64,000 nucleotides of DNA. Origin: CAIWHR01 sp963823215. Lineage in GTDB: Bacteria; Pseudomonadota; Gammaproteobacteria; Burkholderiales; Casimicrobiaceae. Positions 55,525 to 64,000 of this stretch are shown here, piece after piece. A program made the translations under genes and the position numbers. The stretch is taken from contig CAWGKT010000007.1 in the NCBI GenBank assembly GCA_963823215.1, positions 248,001 through 312,000 on the forward strand, read 5' to 3'. The notes under the pieces were generated by a model. The model worked only from the letters and a program-made list of their open reading frames with translations, made no database searches and had not been told where the DNA came from. The number at the start of each line of letters is the position of its first letter. Position 1 is the stretch's first letter.

Positions 55525-56997
55525 TCACAGCTTGCTCCTGGCCACGTGCGCCAGCAGGTCCACGACCGAACCGTGCATCACGTCGATGAAGGGCTTGGGC
55601 CACACGCCCATCCAGAGGACCAGCAGCGCCAGCGCGGCGAGCAGCCAGAACTCGCGGCGATTGATGTCCGTCAGTGCCTTGACCCGGTCGTTGGCGACGG
55701 CGCCGTAGATCACGCGCTTGTACATCCACAGCGTGTAGGCCGCGCCCACGATCATGATCGTCGCGGCCGTGGCCCCCAGCCAGAAGTTCTCCTTGACCGA
55801 CGCCAGGATCACCATGAACTCGCCGACGAACCCGGAGGTCGCCGGCAGCCCGGCGTTCGCCATGGCGAACAGCATCATGAACGCGGCGAACTTGGGCATC
55901 GTGTTGACCACCCCGCCATAGTCGGCGATCTGCCGGCTGTGCATGCGGTCGTACATCACGCCGACGCAGAGGAACAGCGCCGCCGACACGAATCCGTGCG
56001 AGATCATCTGGACCAGGCCGCCCTGCATGCCGAGCTCGCTGAACAGGAAGAAGCCGAGCGTCACGAATCCCATGTGCGAGATTGACGAATACGCGATCAG
56101 CTTCTTCATGTCCGCCTGCACCAGCGCGACGAACGAGATGTAGACGACGGCGATCAGCGACAGTGTGATCACGAACCCCGACAGGTACCGGGAGGCATCC
56201 GGCACGATGGGCAGGATGAAGCGGACGAAGCCGTAGGCGCCGATCTTCAGCGTGATCGCAGCGAGGATCACCGAGCCGCCGGTCGGCGCCTCCACGTGGG
56301 CGTCCGGCAGCCAGGTGTGCACCGGCCACATCGGCACCTTGACCGCGAACGAGAGGAAGAACGCGACGAACAGCAGCACCTGCACCTTGAGCGACAGCGG
56401 CACGTGGTACCACTCGAGGATCGAGAACGTCTCCGACACGTTGTAGAGATAGATCAGCGCGACCAGCATCAGCAGCGAGCCCAGCAGCGTGTAGAGGAAG
56501 AATTTAAGCGCCGCATAGACCCGGTTCGGGCCGCCCCAGGCGCCGATGATGATGTACATCGGGATCAGCATGGCCTCGAAGAACATGTAGAACAGGATCC
56601 CGTCCAGCGCGCAGAACGCGCCGTTGATGAGTCCCGACTGGATCAGGAACGCCGCCATGTACTGCGCCACGCGAGTCTGTATCACCTCCCACGCCGACCA
56701 GACGACGAACAGCGTCATCAGGCTGTTCAGCAGCACGAACAGCATCGAAATGCCGTCCACGCCGAGCAGGTAATGAATGTCGAAGCGCGGAATCCACTCG
56801 CTGCGCTCGACGAACTGCATGTTCGCAGTGCCCCCGTCGAAGAGCAGCCAGAGCGGCAGCGTCACGATGAAGCCCGCGAGCGACCCGGCGAGCGCGATCC
56901 AGCGCGCGGCGGCCGCGTCGCGGTCCCGGCCGACCGCGAGCACGGCAAGGCCGGCCACGATCGGGACCCAGATGGCGAGCGACAGGTAGGGCATCAT
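55525..56997 (-). CDS. nuoM: NADH-quinone oxidoreductase subunit M
   Basis: 490 residues, an antiporter-like proton-pumping subunit. Hallmarks are FEAMLIPMYIIIGAWGGPNR, AFFLSFAVKVPMWPVHTWLP, DAHVEAPTGGSVILAAITLK, MKKLIAYSSISHMGFVTLGF and AGLPATSGFVGEFMVILASV. The conserved lysine lies in FAVKVPMWPVH and the glutamate in the FEAML segment. It is 7 bases downstream of nuoL. Confidence 0.98.
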   Translation of the reverse strand: MMPYLSLAIWVPIVAGLAVLAVGRDRDAAAARWIALAGSLAGFIVTLPLWLLFDGGTANMQFVERSEWIPRFDIHYLLGVDGISMLFVLLNSLMTLFVVWSAWEVIQTRVAQYMAAFLIQSGLINGAFCALDGILFYMFFEAMLIPMYIIIGAWGGPNRVYAALKFFLYTLLGSLLMLVALIYLYNVSETFSILEWYHVPLSLKVQVLLFVAFFLSFAVKVPMWPVHTWLPDAHVEAPTGGSVILAAITLKIGAYGFVRFILPIVPDASRYLSGFVITLSLIAVVYISFVALVQADMKKLIAYSSISHMGFVTLGFFLFSELGMQGGLVQMISHGFVSAALFLCVGVMYDRMHSRQIADYGGVVNTMPKFAAFMMLFAMANAGLPATSGFVGEFMVILASVKENFWLGATAATIMIVGAAYTLWMYKRVIYGAVANDRVKALTDINRREFWLLAALALLVLWMGVWPKPFIDVMHGSVVDLLAHVARSKL

Positions 56998-57004
56998 GGC
57001 GTTC

Positions 57005-59011
<2,007 letters not shown>

Positions 59012-59030
59012 CGGGCGGCTTCCGCGTCTC

Positions 59031-59351
59031 TCAGCCCTTGAGCTTGCCCATGTCCTCGACGTCGATCGACCCGACGTTGCGGAACAGCAGCACGAGGATC
59101 GCGAGCCCGATCGCCGACTCGGCGGCCGCGACGGTGAGGATGAAGAACACGAACACCTGTCCCGCGATGTCGTCGAGGTAGCTCGAGAACGCGATGAAGT
59201 TCATGTTGACGGCGAGCAGCATCAGCTCGATGGCCATCAGCAGGATGATGACGTTCTTCCGGTTGAGGAAGATCCCGCCCATGCTGATTGCGAACAGGAT
59301 CGCCCCCAGCACGAGGTAGTGCGACAGCGTCGGCGCCGACAGAAGTTCCAC
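59031..59351 (-). CDS. nuoK: NADH-quinone oxidoreductase subunit K
   Basis: 106 residues with three membrane helices, the normal NuoK form. LSHYLVLGAILFAISMGGIF begins it, GIFLNRKNVIILLMAIELML carries the conserved Glu of helix 2, and FILTVAAAESAIGLAILVLL carries the second Glu. It contributes to the central proton path of the membrane arm. An 87-base spacer with a strong hairpin separates it from nuoJ; the other nuo spacers are 19 bases or less. Confidence 0.97.
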   Translation of the reverse strand: MELLSAPTLSHYLVLGAILFAISMGGIFLNRKNVIILLMAIELMLLAVNMNFIAFSSYLDDIAGQVFVFFILTVAAAESAIGLAILVLLFRNVGSIDVEDMGKLKG

Positions 59352-59391
59352 GAGCTTTTCCGTTGGAGGATGGTTGGACCGGGGGTCGCCC

Positions 59392-59416
59392 GCCGGCGCG
59401 CGCTGCGCGCGCCGGC
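59392..59416 (-). other. GC-rich hairpin in the nuoJ-nuoK spacer
   Basis: GCCGGCGCGCG and its exact reverse complement are separated by CTG: an 11-base-pair stem with a 3-base loop, placed 23 bases after the nuoJ stop and about 40 bases before the nuoK start. No T-run follows, so it is more likely an mRNA processing or stability element inside the operon than a terminator. Confidence 0.55.
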
Positions 59417-59438
59417 CCCTGCGCCGCCGTCGCTGGTA

Positions 59439-60041
59439 TCAGTGGGGTTTCTTCTCGGACGGAAGGTTGAGAATGCGCAGTCGGTCCCGCGGCCGCACCT
59501 GCACCTGTTCGGCCGGATTCTGGTACTTGGTTTCCCGGCGCTTGCGATGCGTGAGCGCTATCGCCGCGATGATCGCGACCAGCAGGATGACCGCGGCGAT
59601 CTCGAACGGATAGACGTACTCGGTGTAGACCAGCGCGCCCAGCGCCCGGGTGTTGCCGCCTGCCGTCGGACCCGGCGTCGCGCCGCCCGACACCGCCAGC
59701 CGGCTGCCCACCAGCGTGAGCGCCATCTCGATCAGCACCAGCGCGCCGACCGTGGCCCCGACCGGGAGGTAGCTGCGAAACTGCTTGCGCAGGCTGTCGA
59801 AATTGATGTCCAGCATCATCACGACGAACAGGAACAGCACCATGACCGCGCCGACGTAGACCAGCACCAGCACTATGGCCAGGAATTCGGCCCTGAGCAT
59901 CAGCCAGTGCGCGGCCGCCGTGAAGAACGCCAGCACGAGCCAGAGCACCGCGTGCACGGGATTCCTCGCCGTGACGACGCGCAACGCAGCGAACACGAGG
60001 ATCGCCGCGAACACATAGAAGAGGAACGTGGGGAAGGTCAT
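59439..60041 (-). CDS. nuoJ: NADH-quinone oxidoreductase subunit J
   Basis: 200 residues with five hydrophobic segments. FYVFAAILVFAALRVVTARN, PVHAVLWLVLAFFTAAAHWL, LVLVYVGAVMVLFLFVVMML (the conserved helix 3 with the pi-bulge YVGAVMVLF) and a final VILLVAIIAAIALTHRKR are characteristic. The C-terminal 30 residues are charged and extend past the last helix. It starts inside the nuoI stop (4-base overlap). Confidence 0.96.
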   Translation of the reverse strand: MTFPTFLFYVFAAILVFAALRVVTARNPVHAVLWLVLAFFTAAAHWLMLRAEFLAIVLVLVYVGAVMVLFLFVVMMLDINFDSLRKQFRSYLPVGATVGALVLIEMALTLVGSRLAVSGGATPGPTAGGNTRALGALVYTEYVYPFEIAAVILLVAIIAAIALTHRKRRETKYQNPAEQVQVRPRDRLRILNLPSEKKPH

Positions 60042-60529
60042 CGGAACTTGGCGTCTTCCTCGCGGTCCGCGGCGATCTGCGCCTCGTAGCGGTCACCGAC
60101 CGCCAGCAGCATTTCCTTCGTATAGATCAGGTCGCCACGCTTCTCGCCGTGGTACTCGAGTACGCGCGTCTCGACGATCGAGTCCACCGGGCAGCTCTCC
60201 TCGCAGAAGCCGCAGAAGATGCACTTGGCGAGGTCGATGTCATAGCGCGTCGTGCGCCGCGTGCCGTCGGCGCGCTGCTCCGATTCGATCGTGATCGCGA
60301 GCGCCGGACAGACCGCTTCGCACAGCTTGCACGCAATGCAGCGTTCCTCGCCGTTCGGGTAGCGGCGCAGCGCGTGCAGCCCGCGGAAGCGCGGGCTCAT
60401 CGGCGTTTTCTCCTCGGGGAATTGCACGGTGATCTTGCGCGCGAACATGTGCCGCCCGGTCAGCATCAGCCCCTGCACGAGCTCGAGCAGAAGCCAGGTG
60501 CCGAAAAAACGCTTGACGCGCGCGAGCAT
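60038..60529 (-). CDS. nuoI: NADH-quinone oxidoreductase subunit I
   Basis: 163 residues from the ATG at 60529. It carries clusters N6a and N6b that pass electrons to N2. Two ferredoxin motifs are complete: CIACKLCEAVCPALAITIE and CIFCGFCEESCPVDSI. The N-terminal amphipathic helix (MLARVKRFFGTWLLLELVQG) anchors it at the membrane. Length matches the family (about 162). It overlaps nuoJ by 4 bases and follows nuoH by 14. Confidence 0.97.
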   Translation of the reverse strand: MLARVKRFFGTWLLLELVQGLMLTGRHMFARKITVQFPEEKTPMSPRFRGLHALRRYPNGEERCIACKLCEAVCPALAITIESEQRADGTRRTTRYDIDLAKCIFCGFCEESCPVDSIVETRVLEYHGEKRGDLIYTKEMLLAVGDRYEAQIAADREEDAKFR

Positions 60530-60543
60530 CGCCCTGTCCTCGC

Positions 60544-61614
60544 TCAATGGAACAGCCCGGCCCAGGGCGTCTGCATCATCGCGCCGAGGAACACGATCCA
60601 GACGAGCGTCACCGGGATGAACACCTTCCAGCCCAGGCGCATGATCTGATCGTAGCGATAGCGCGGCCACGTCGCCCGGATCCAGAGGAAGATGAAGAGC
60701 ACCGCGCACATCTTCATCAGGAGCCACGGCAGGCCGTCGCCGAACGGATGGAAGCCGAGGATCGCGAGCCCGTTCAGCATGGGCCACGGCGAAAGCCAGC
60801 CGCCGAGGAACATGGTCGACGTCAGCACGGCGATCAGGATGATGTTCATGTACTCGGCGAGGAAGAACATCGCGAATGTGACGCCCGAGTACTCGACGTG
60901 GAAACCGGCCACGATCTCCGACTCGCCTTCCGCCACGTCGAACGGATGGCGGTTGGTCTCGGCGATCCCCGAGGTCAGATAGACCAGGAACAGCGGAAAC
61001 AGCGGCCAGATGTACCAGTACGCGGCGCCGCCTTCCTGACCGCGGACGATGTCGGAGAGGTTGAGGCTCGACGCCGCCATCAGCACGCCGACCAGCGCGA
61101 AGCCCATCGCGATCTCGTAGGAGACGATCTGCGCCGCCGAGCGCAGGCAGCCGAGGAACGCATACTTGGAGTTCGACGCCCAACCGGCAAGGATGATCCC
61201 GTAGACGCCCATCGACGTCATCGCCAGGAGGTAGAGCAGGCCCGCGTCGACGTCGGCGAGGACGAAGCCGTCGGCGAATGGCACGACCGCCCACGCGGCC
61301 AGCGCGGGCGCGAGCGCCAGCATCGGCGCGATGAAGAACAGGTGGCGGTTGGCCCCGGCCGGGACGATGATCTCCTTGAAGATCAGCTTGAAAACGTCGG
61401 CGAACGGCTGCAGCAGCCCGAGCGGCCCCACGCGGTTGGGGCCGATGCGCACCTGCATCCAGCCGATGATCTTGCGCTCGGCGAGCGTCAGGTAGGCCAC
61501 GCCGAGGATCAGCGGCACGCTGATGACGACGATCTTCACCAGCGTCCAGACGACGGGCCACGCCGGTCCGAGCAGCGCCTGCGCGGGGGCGACGAGTGCG
61601 TTGATCGCGTCCAC
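60544..61614 (-). CDS. nuoH: NADH-quinone oxidoreductase subunit H
   Basis: 356 residues with eight or more hydrophobic segments; it forms the quinone-entry chamber. Family signatures: RKIIGWMQVRIGPNRVGPLG, LQPFADVFKLIFKEIIVPAG, AGWASNSKYAFLGCLRSAAQ, VSYEIAMGFALVGVLM, GIAETNRHPFDVAEGESEIV (acidic quinone-channel loop) and FIFLWIRATWPRYRYDQIMR. It begins one base after the nuoG stop. Confidence 0.98.
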   Translation of the reverse strand: MDAINALVAPAQALLGPAWPVVWTLVKIVVISVPLILGVAYLTLAERKIIGWMQVRIGPNRVGPLGLLQPFADVFKLIFKEIIVPAGANRHLFFIAPMLALAPALAAWAVVPFADGFVLADVDAGLLYLLAMTSMGVYGIILAGWASNSKYAFLGCLRSAAQIVSYEIAMGFALVGVLMAASSLNLSDIVRGQEGGAAYWYIWPLFPLFLVYLTSGIAETNRHPFDVAEGESEIVAGFHVEYSGVTFAMFFLAEYMNIILIAVLTSTMFLGGWLSPWPMLNGLAILGFHPFGDGLPWLLMKMCAVLFIFLWIRATWPRYRYDQIMRLGWKVFIPVTLVWIVFLGAMMQTPWAGLFH

Positions 61615-61615
61615 G

Positions 61616-63946
61616 TTACGCGCGCTCCACGGTCACCGGTCCCGACAGGCCCTCGAGCCCGCAGGTGGAGGGATGCGCGGCGGCGATCCGCACGGCGCCG
61701 GTGGGCACGCCCGCGTCCGCAACGGCGGTCAGGATCGCCTCGCCGCGGCCTTGCCGAATCCGGACCTGCGCGCCCTCCGCCACGCCCAACCGGGCGAGGG
61801 ACAGCGCGTTGAGCCGTGCCCGCGGCGGCTTCGCGTCCGCGCACTGCTGCAGCGACGGCGCGCGGCGGACCAGCGGGTCCGTGAAATGAATCGGGACATC
61901 GGCGACGCGCTCCATCGACGACGGCACAACCGTGGGCTTGGTGATGGCGACACGTGTGCCATTGGCCAGTCTGGCCGCAACCTCGGCGGCGGACGGCAGC
62001 GACGCGCGCACGTCCTCGATCGAGTCGAAAGCGAATCCGGGCAGCCCGAGCAGGGAACCGAGGACGCGCAGCACCTTCCACGCAGGACGAGTCTCACCCA
62101 GCGGCTTCACGACGCCGTTCCACGCCTGCGCACGGCCCTCGCAATTGACGAACGTGCCGGCGGTTTCCGTGAACGGACTGATCGGCAGCAGCACGTCGGC
62201 GTACTGCGTGGCGTGCCGGAACGGCGACATCACGACGACGAATTCGGCCTGCTCGAGCGCGCTGCGCGCCGCGACCGGATTGGCGCAGTCGAACTCGGCT
62301 TCCGCGCCCAACACGAGATAGGCCCTGCGCGCAGCGGCGAGCATCGCCCCGGCATTCAGCCCGGCACCGGAATGCGGCAACGCGCCAGCAACGTGACCGC
62401 CGACACTGTTGGCGGCCTCGGTCAGGCAACCGAGCCGCGCGCCGACGATGTCGGACAGCGCCTGCGCGAGCGCGAGCAGCTGGGAGGCCTCCGCGTGCTG
62501 CTCGGCGAAGTTCCCGAGCAGGATCGCCTTGCGCTCGCCCGACAGCAGGCTCGCGGCAATCACCACGGCAGCGGCGACCGGCTCGATGCCGGCGAGCGCG
62601 GACGGCACCGGCTTGCCCGCCCCCTGCGCCGCGGCGACGACGATTTCGGCCAGCGCATGCGGCAGCAGCGAGGGCACGGCGACGAATGAATGCGCGAGGC
62701 CGATCCGGGAGTCGTCCGCGACCGAATGCAGCAGCGAGATCTCCGCGCCCTTGCGCCTTGCCTGACGCAACCGCTGCGCGACCAGCGGGTGGTCCTTGCG
62801 CAGGAAGCTGCCCACGACGAGCACACGTTCCAGCGCGTCGAGATCGGCGATCGGCATGCCGAGCCAGGGGATGCCGGCGCCCAGCCCGTCACCGCGGAAA
62901 TCCGACTGCCGCAGCCGAAAATCGACGTTGTCGGAGCCAAGGGCGCGGGTGAGCCGCGCGGCGAGCGCCATCTCTTCCAGCGTCGCGTGCGGCGATATCA
63001 GCGTGCCCAGCCCGGCGCCGCCGTACTTGTCCGCAACGCCCTTCAGGCCTCGCGCGACGGTCTCCAGCGCGGTGGACCAGTCGGCGCCTTTCCACTCGCC
63101 GCCGTCCTTGACCATCGGCGACGTCAGCCGCTCGCCGCTCGCGAGCGCCTCGTAGGAGAAGCGGTCCTTGTCGGAAATCCAGCATTCGTTCACCGCCGGA
63201 TTGTCGAACGGCACGACGCGCAGCACGCGGTCGCCCTTCGCCTGCACGATCAGATTGCTGCCGAGGGAGTCGTGCGGCGACACCGCCCTCCGCCGCGCGA
63301 GCTCCCACGTCCGCGCCGCATAACGAAACGGCTTCGACGTGAGCGCGCCCACGGGGCAGATGTCGATCATGTTGCCGGAGAGCTCCGAGTCCACGCCGCG
63401 ACCGACGAACGCGACGATCTCCGAGTGCTCGCCGCGACCGATCATGCCGAGCTCCATCACGCCGGCGATCTCCTGGCCGAAGCGCACGCAGCGCGTGCAT
63501 TGAATGCAGCGCGCCATTTCCTCGGCCGCCACGAGCGGTCCCAGATTCTTGTGGACGACGACGCGCTTGGGTTCGGTGTAGCGGGAACCGGAGCCGCCGT
63601 AGCCGACCGAGAGATCCTGCAGCTGGCACTCCCCGCCCTGATCGCAGATCGGGCAGTCGAGCGGGTGGTTGATGAGCAGGAACTCCATCACGCCGGCCTG
63701 CGCCTTTTTCGCCTGTTCGGAGGCCGTCCACACCTTCATGCCCTCGGCTGCCGGCGTCGCGCACGCGGGCAGCGGCTTCGGGGCCTTCTCCACCTGCACC
63801 AGGCACATCCGGCAGTTGGCGGCGATCGACAGCTTCTTGTGGTAGCAGAAGTGCGGCACGTAGATGCCGAGCGCGCTCGCCGCGTCCATCACGGTGCTGC
63901 CGGGAGCGACTTCCACCTTCCTGCCGTCGATTTCGAGATTCAGCAT
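61616..63946 (-). CDS. nuoG: NADH-quinone oxidoreductase subunit G
   Basis: 776 residues. The N-terminal 240 residues hold the iron-sulfur clusters: [2Fe-2S] N1b in VPHFCYHKKLSIAANCRMCL and CATP; N5 with the His ligand in HPLDCPICDQGGECQLQDLS; and N4 in CIQCTRCVRFGQEIAG and DICPVGALTSKPFRY. The rest is a molybdopterin-oxidoreductase-like domain without cofactor (SLGSNLIVQAKGDRVLRVVP, and VLLPISPFTETAGTFVNCEG). A PSALAGIEPVAAAVVIAASL stretch and the C-terminal aspartate-decarboxylase-like fold complete it. nuoF should lie just beyond the right edge. Confidence 0.97.
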   Translation of the reverse strand: MLNLEIDGRKVEVAPGSTVMDAASALGIYVPHFCYHKKLSIAANCRMCLVQVEKAPKPLPACATPAAEGMKVWTASEQAKKAQAGVMEFLLINHPLDCPICDQGGECQLQDLSVGYGGSGSRYTEPKRVVVHKNLGPLVAAEEMARCIQCTRCVRFGQEIAGVMELGMIGRGEHSEIVAFVGRGVDSELSGNMIDICPVGALTSKPFRYAARTWELARRRAVSPHDSLGSNLIVQAKGDRVLRVVPFDNPAVNECWISDKDRFSYEALASGERLTSPMVKDGGEWKGADWSTALETVARGLKGVADKYGGAGLGTLISPHATLEEMALAARLTRALGSDNVDFRLRQSDFRGDGLGAGIPWLGMPIADLDALERVLVVGSFLRKDHPLVAQRLRQARRKGAEISLLHSVADDSRIGLAHSFVAVPSLLPHALAEIVVAAAQGAGKPVPSALAGIEPVAAAVVIAASLLSGERKAILLGNFAEQHAEASQLLALAQALSDIVGARLGCLTEAANSVGGHVAGALPHSGAGLNAGAMLAAARRAYLVLGAEAEFDCANPVAARSALEQAEFVVVMSPFRHATQYADVLLPISPFTETAGTFVNCEGRAQAWNGVVKPLGETRPAWKVLRVLGSLLGLPGFAFDSIEDVRASLPSAAEVAARLANGTRVAITKPTVVPSSMERVADVPIHFTDPLVRRAPSLQQCADAKPPRARLNALSLARLGVAEGAQVRIRQGRGEAILTAVADAGVPTGAVRIAAAHPSTCGLEGLSGPVTVERA

Positions 63947-64000
63947 GGCTGGATTCGAGCACGCCCCGGCGACCGAAGGGCCGCCCCGAGGTCGCCGTGC
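63947..64000. other. Window edge upstream of nuoG
   Basis: The last 54 bases lie upstream of nuoG. From gene order they should contain the end of nuoF or a short spacer. No minus-strand frame has a stop here and nothing can be assigned. Confidence 0.4.

Overview
The window is chromosomal DNA of a GC-rich, respiring proteobacterium, most likely a betaproteobacterium of the Burkholderiales/Rhodocyclales type. This is inferred from the Bug-family (TctC) binding protein, the nuo operon in the order G-H-I-J-K-L-M-N, the ETF/ETF-QO system, the LutABC lactate system and the short intergenic spacers. No rRNA, tRNA, CRISPR array, insertion sequence or phage gene was recognised.

Layout. (1) 1-3000: the C-terminal part of ETF-ubiquinone oxidoreductase, then a frameshifted PilZ-like gene flanked on both sides by copies of an intergenic repeat. 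(2) 3.1-7.8 kb: a small catabolic-looking group, PdxA2-type dehydrogenase + Bug binding protein, a divergent LysR regulator, a small membrane protein and an RraA-like protein. (3) 7.9-11.4 kb: branched-chain 2-oxoacid dehydrogenase E1alpha-E1beta-E2 without E3, then pssA. (4) 12.3-27.2 kb: Hsp20, fructokinase (mak), and a glycogen operon glgP-glgB-glgC-glgA-glgX/malQ, the last being one 1417-residue fused protein, followed by a convergent second glgC. (5) 27.2-38.6 kb: a stress island with DUF2934, trxC-hsp20-lon, a DksA/TraR-like zinc finger, archease-rtcB-prs, the remnant of a nicotinate phosphoribosyltransferase, a PaaK/CoF-synthetase-like ligase, a trace of pyruvate phosphate dikinase, and class I aldolase. 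(6) 38.6-44.1 kb: an iron/phosphonate-type ABC importer with two binding proteins, then a frameshifted CBS-domain gene. (7) 44.7-48.4 kb: acyl-CoA dehydrogenase with etfA and etfB. (8) 48.5-54 kb: an NhaD-like antiporter and lutA-lutB-aminotransferase-lutC. (9) 54-64 kb: nuoN to nuoG (complex I), cut at the right edge.

The most interesting pattern is regulatory. Six intergenic copies of an FNR/Anr/Dnr-type box (TTGAY-N4-RTCAA) lie between 12.8 and 44.7 kb, and I noticed none elsewhere in the window. They stand in front of hsp20, DUF2934, the dksA-like gene, the archease/rtcB/prs operon and the divergent NAPRTase remnant, the PaaK-like ligase and the CBS gene. Five of the six have a -10-like hexamer 21-22 bases downstream, the geometry of a class II FNR promoter. 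I infer a low-oxygen survival island combining glycogen storage and use, protein quality control, RNA repair, PRPP supply and glycolysis. It is partly decaying: NAPRTase has lost its core, PPDK survives only as a trace, and the CBS gene is frameshifted.

Energy flow ties the rest together. Acyl-CoA dehydrogenase passes electrons to ETF and then ETF-QO. Lactate oxidation and complex I also feed the quinone pool, and the branched-chain dehydrogenase makes acyl-CoA and NADH.
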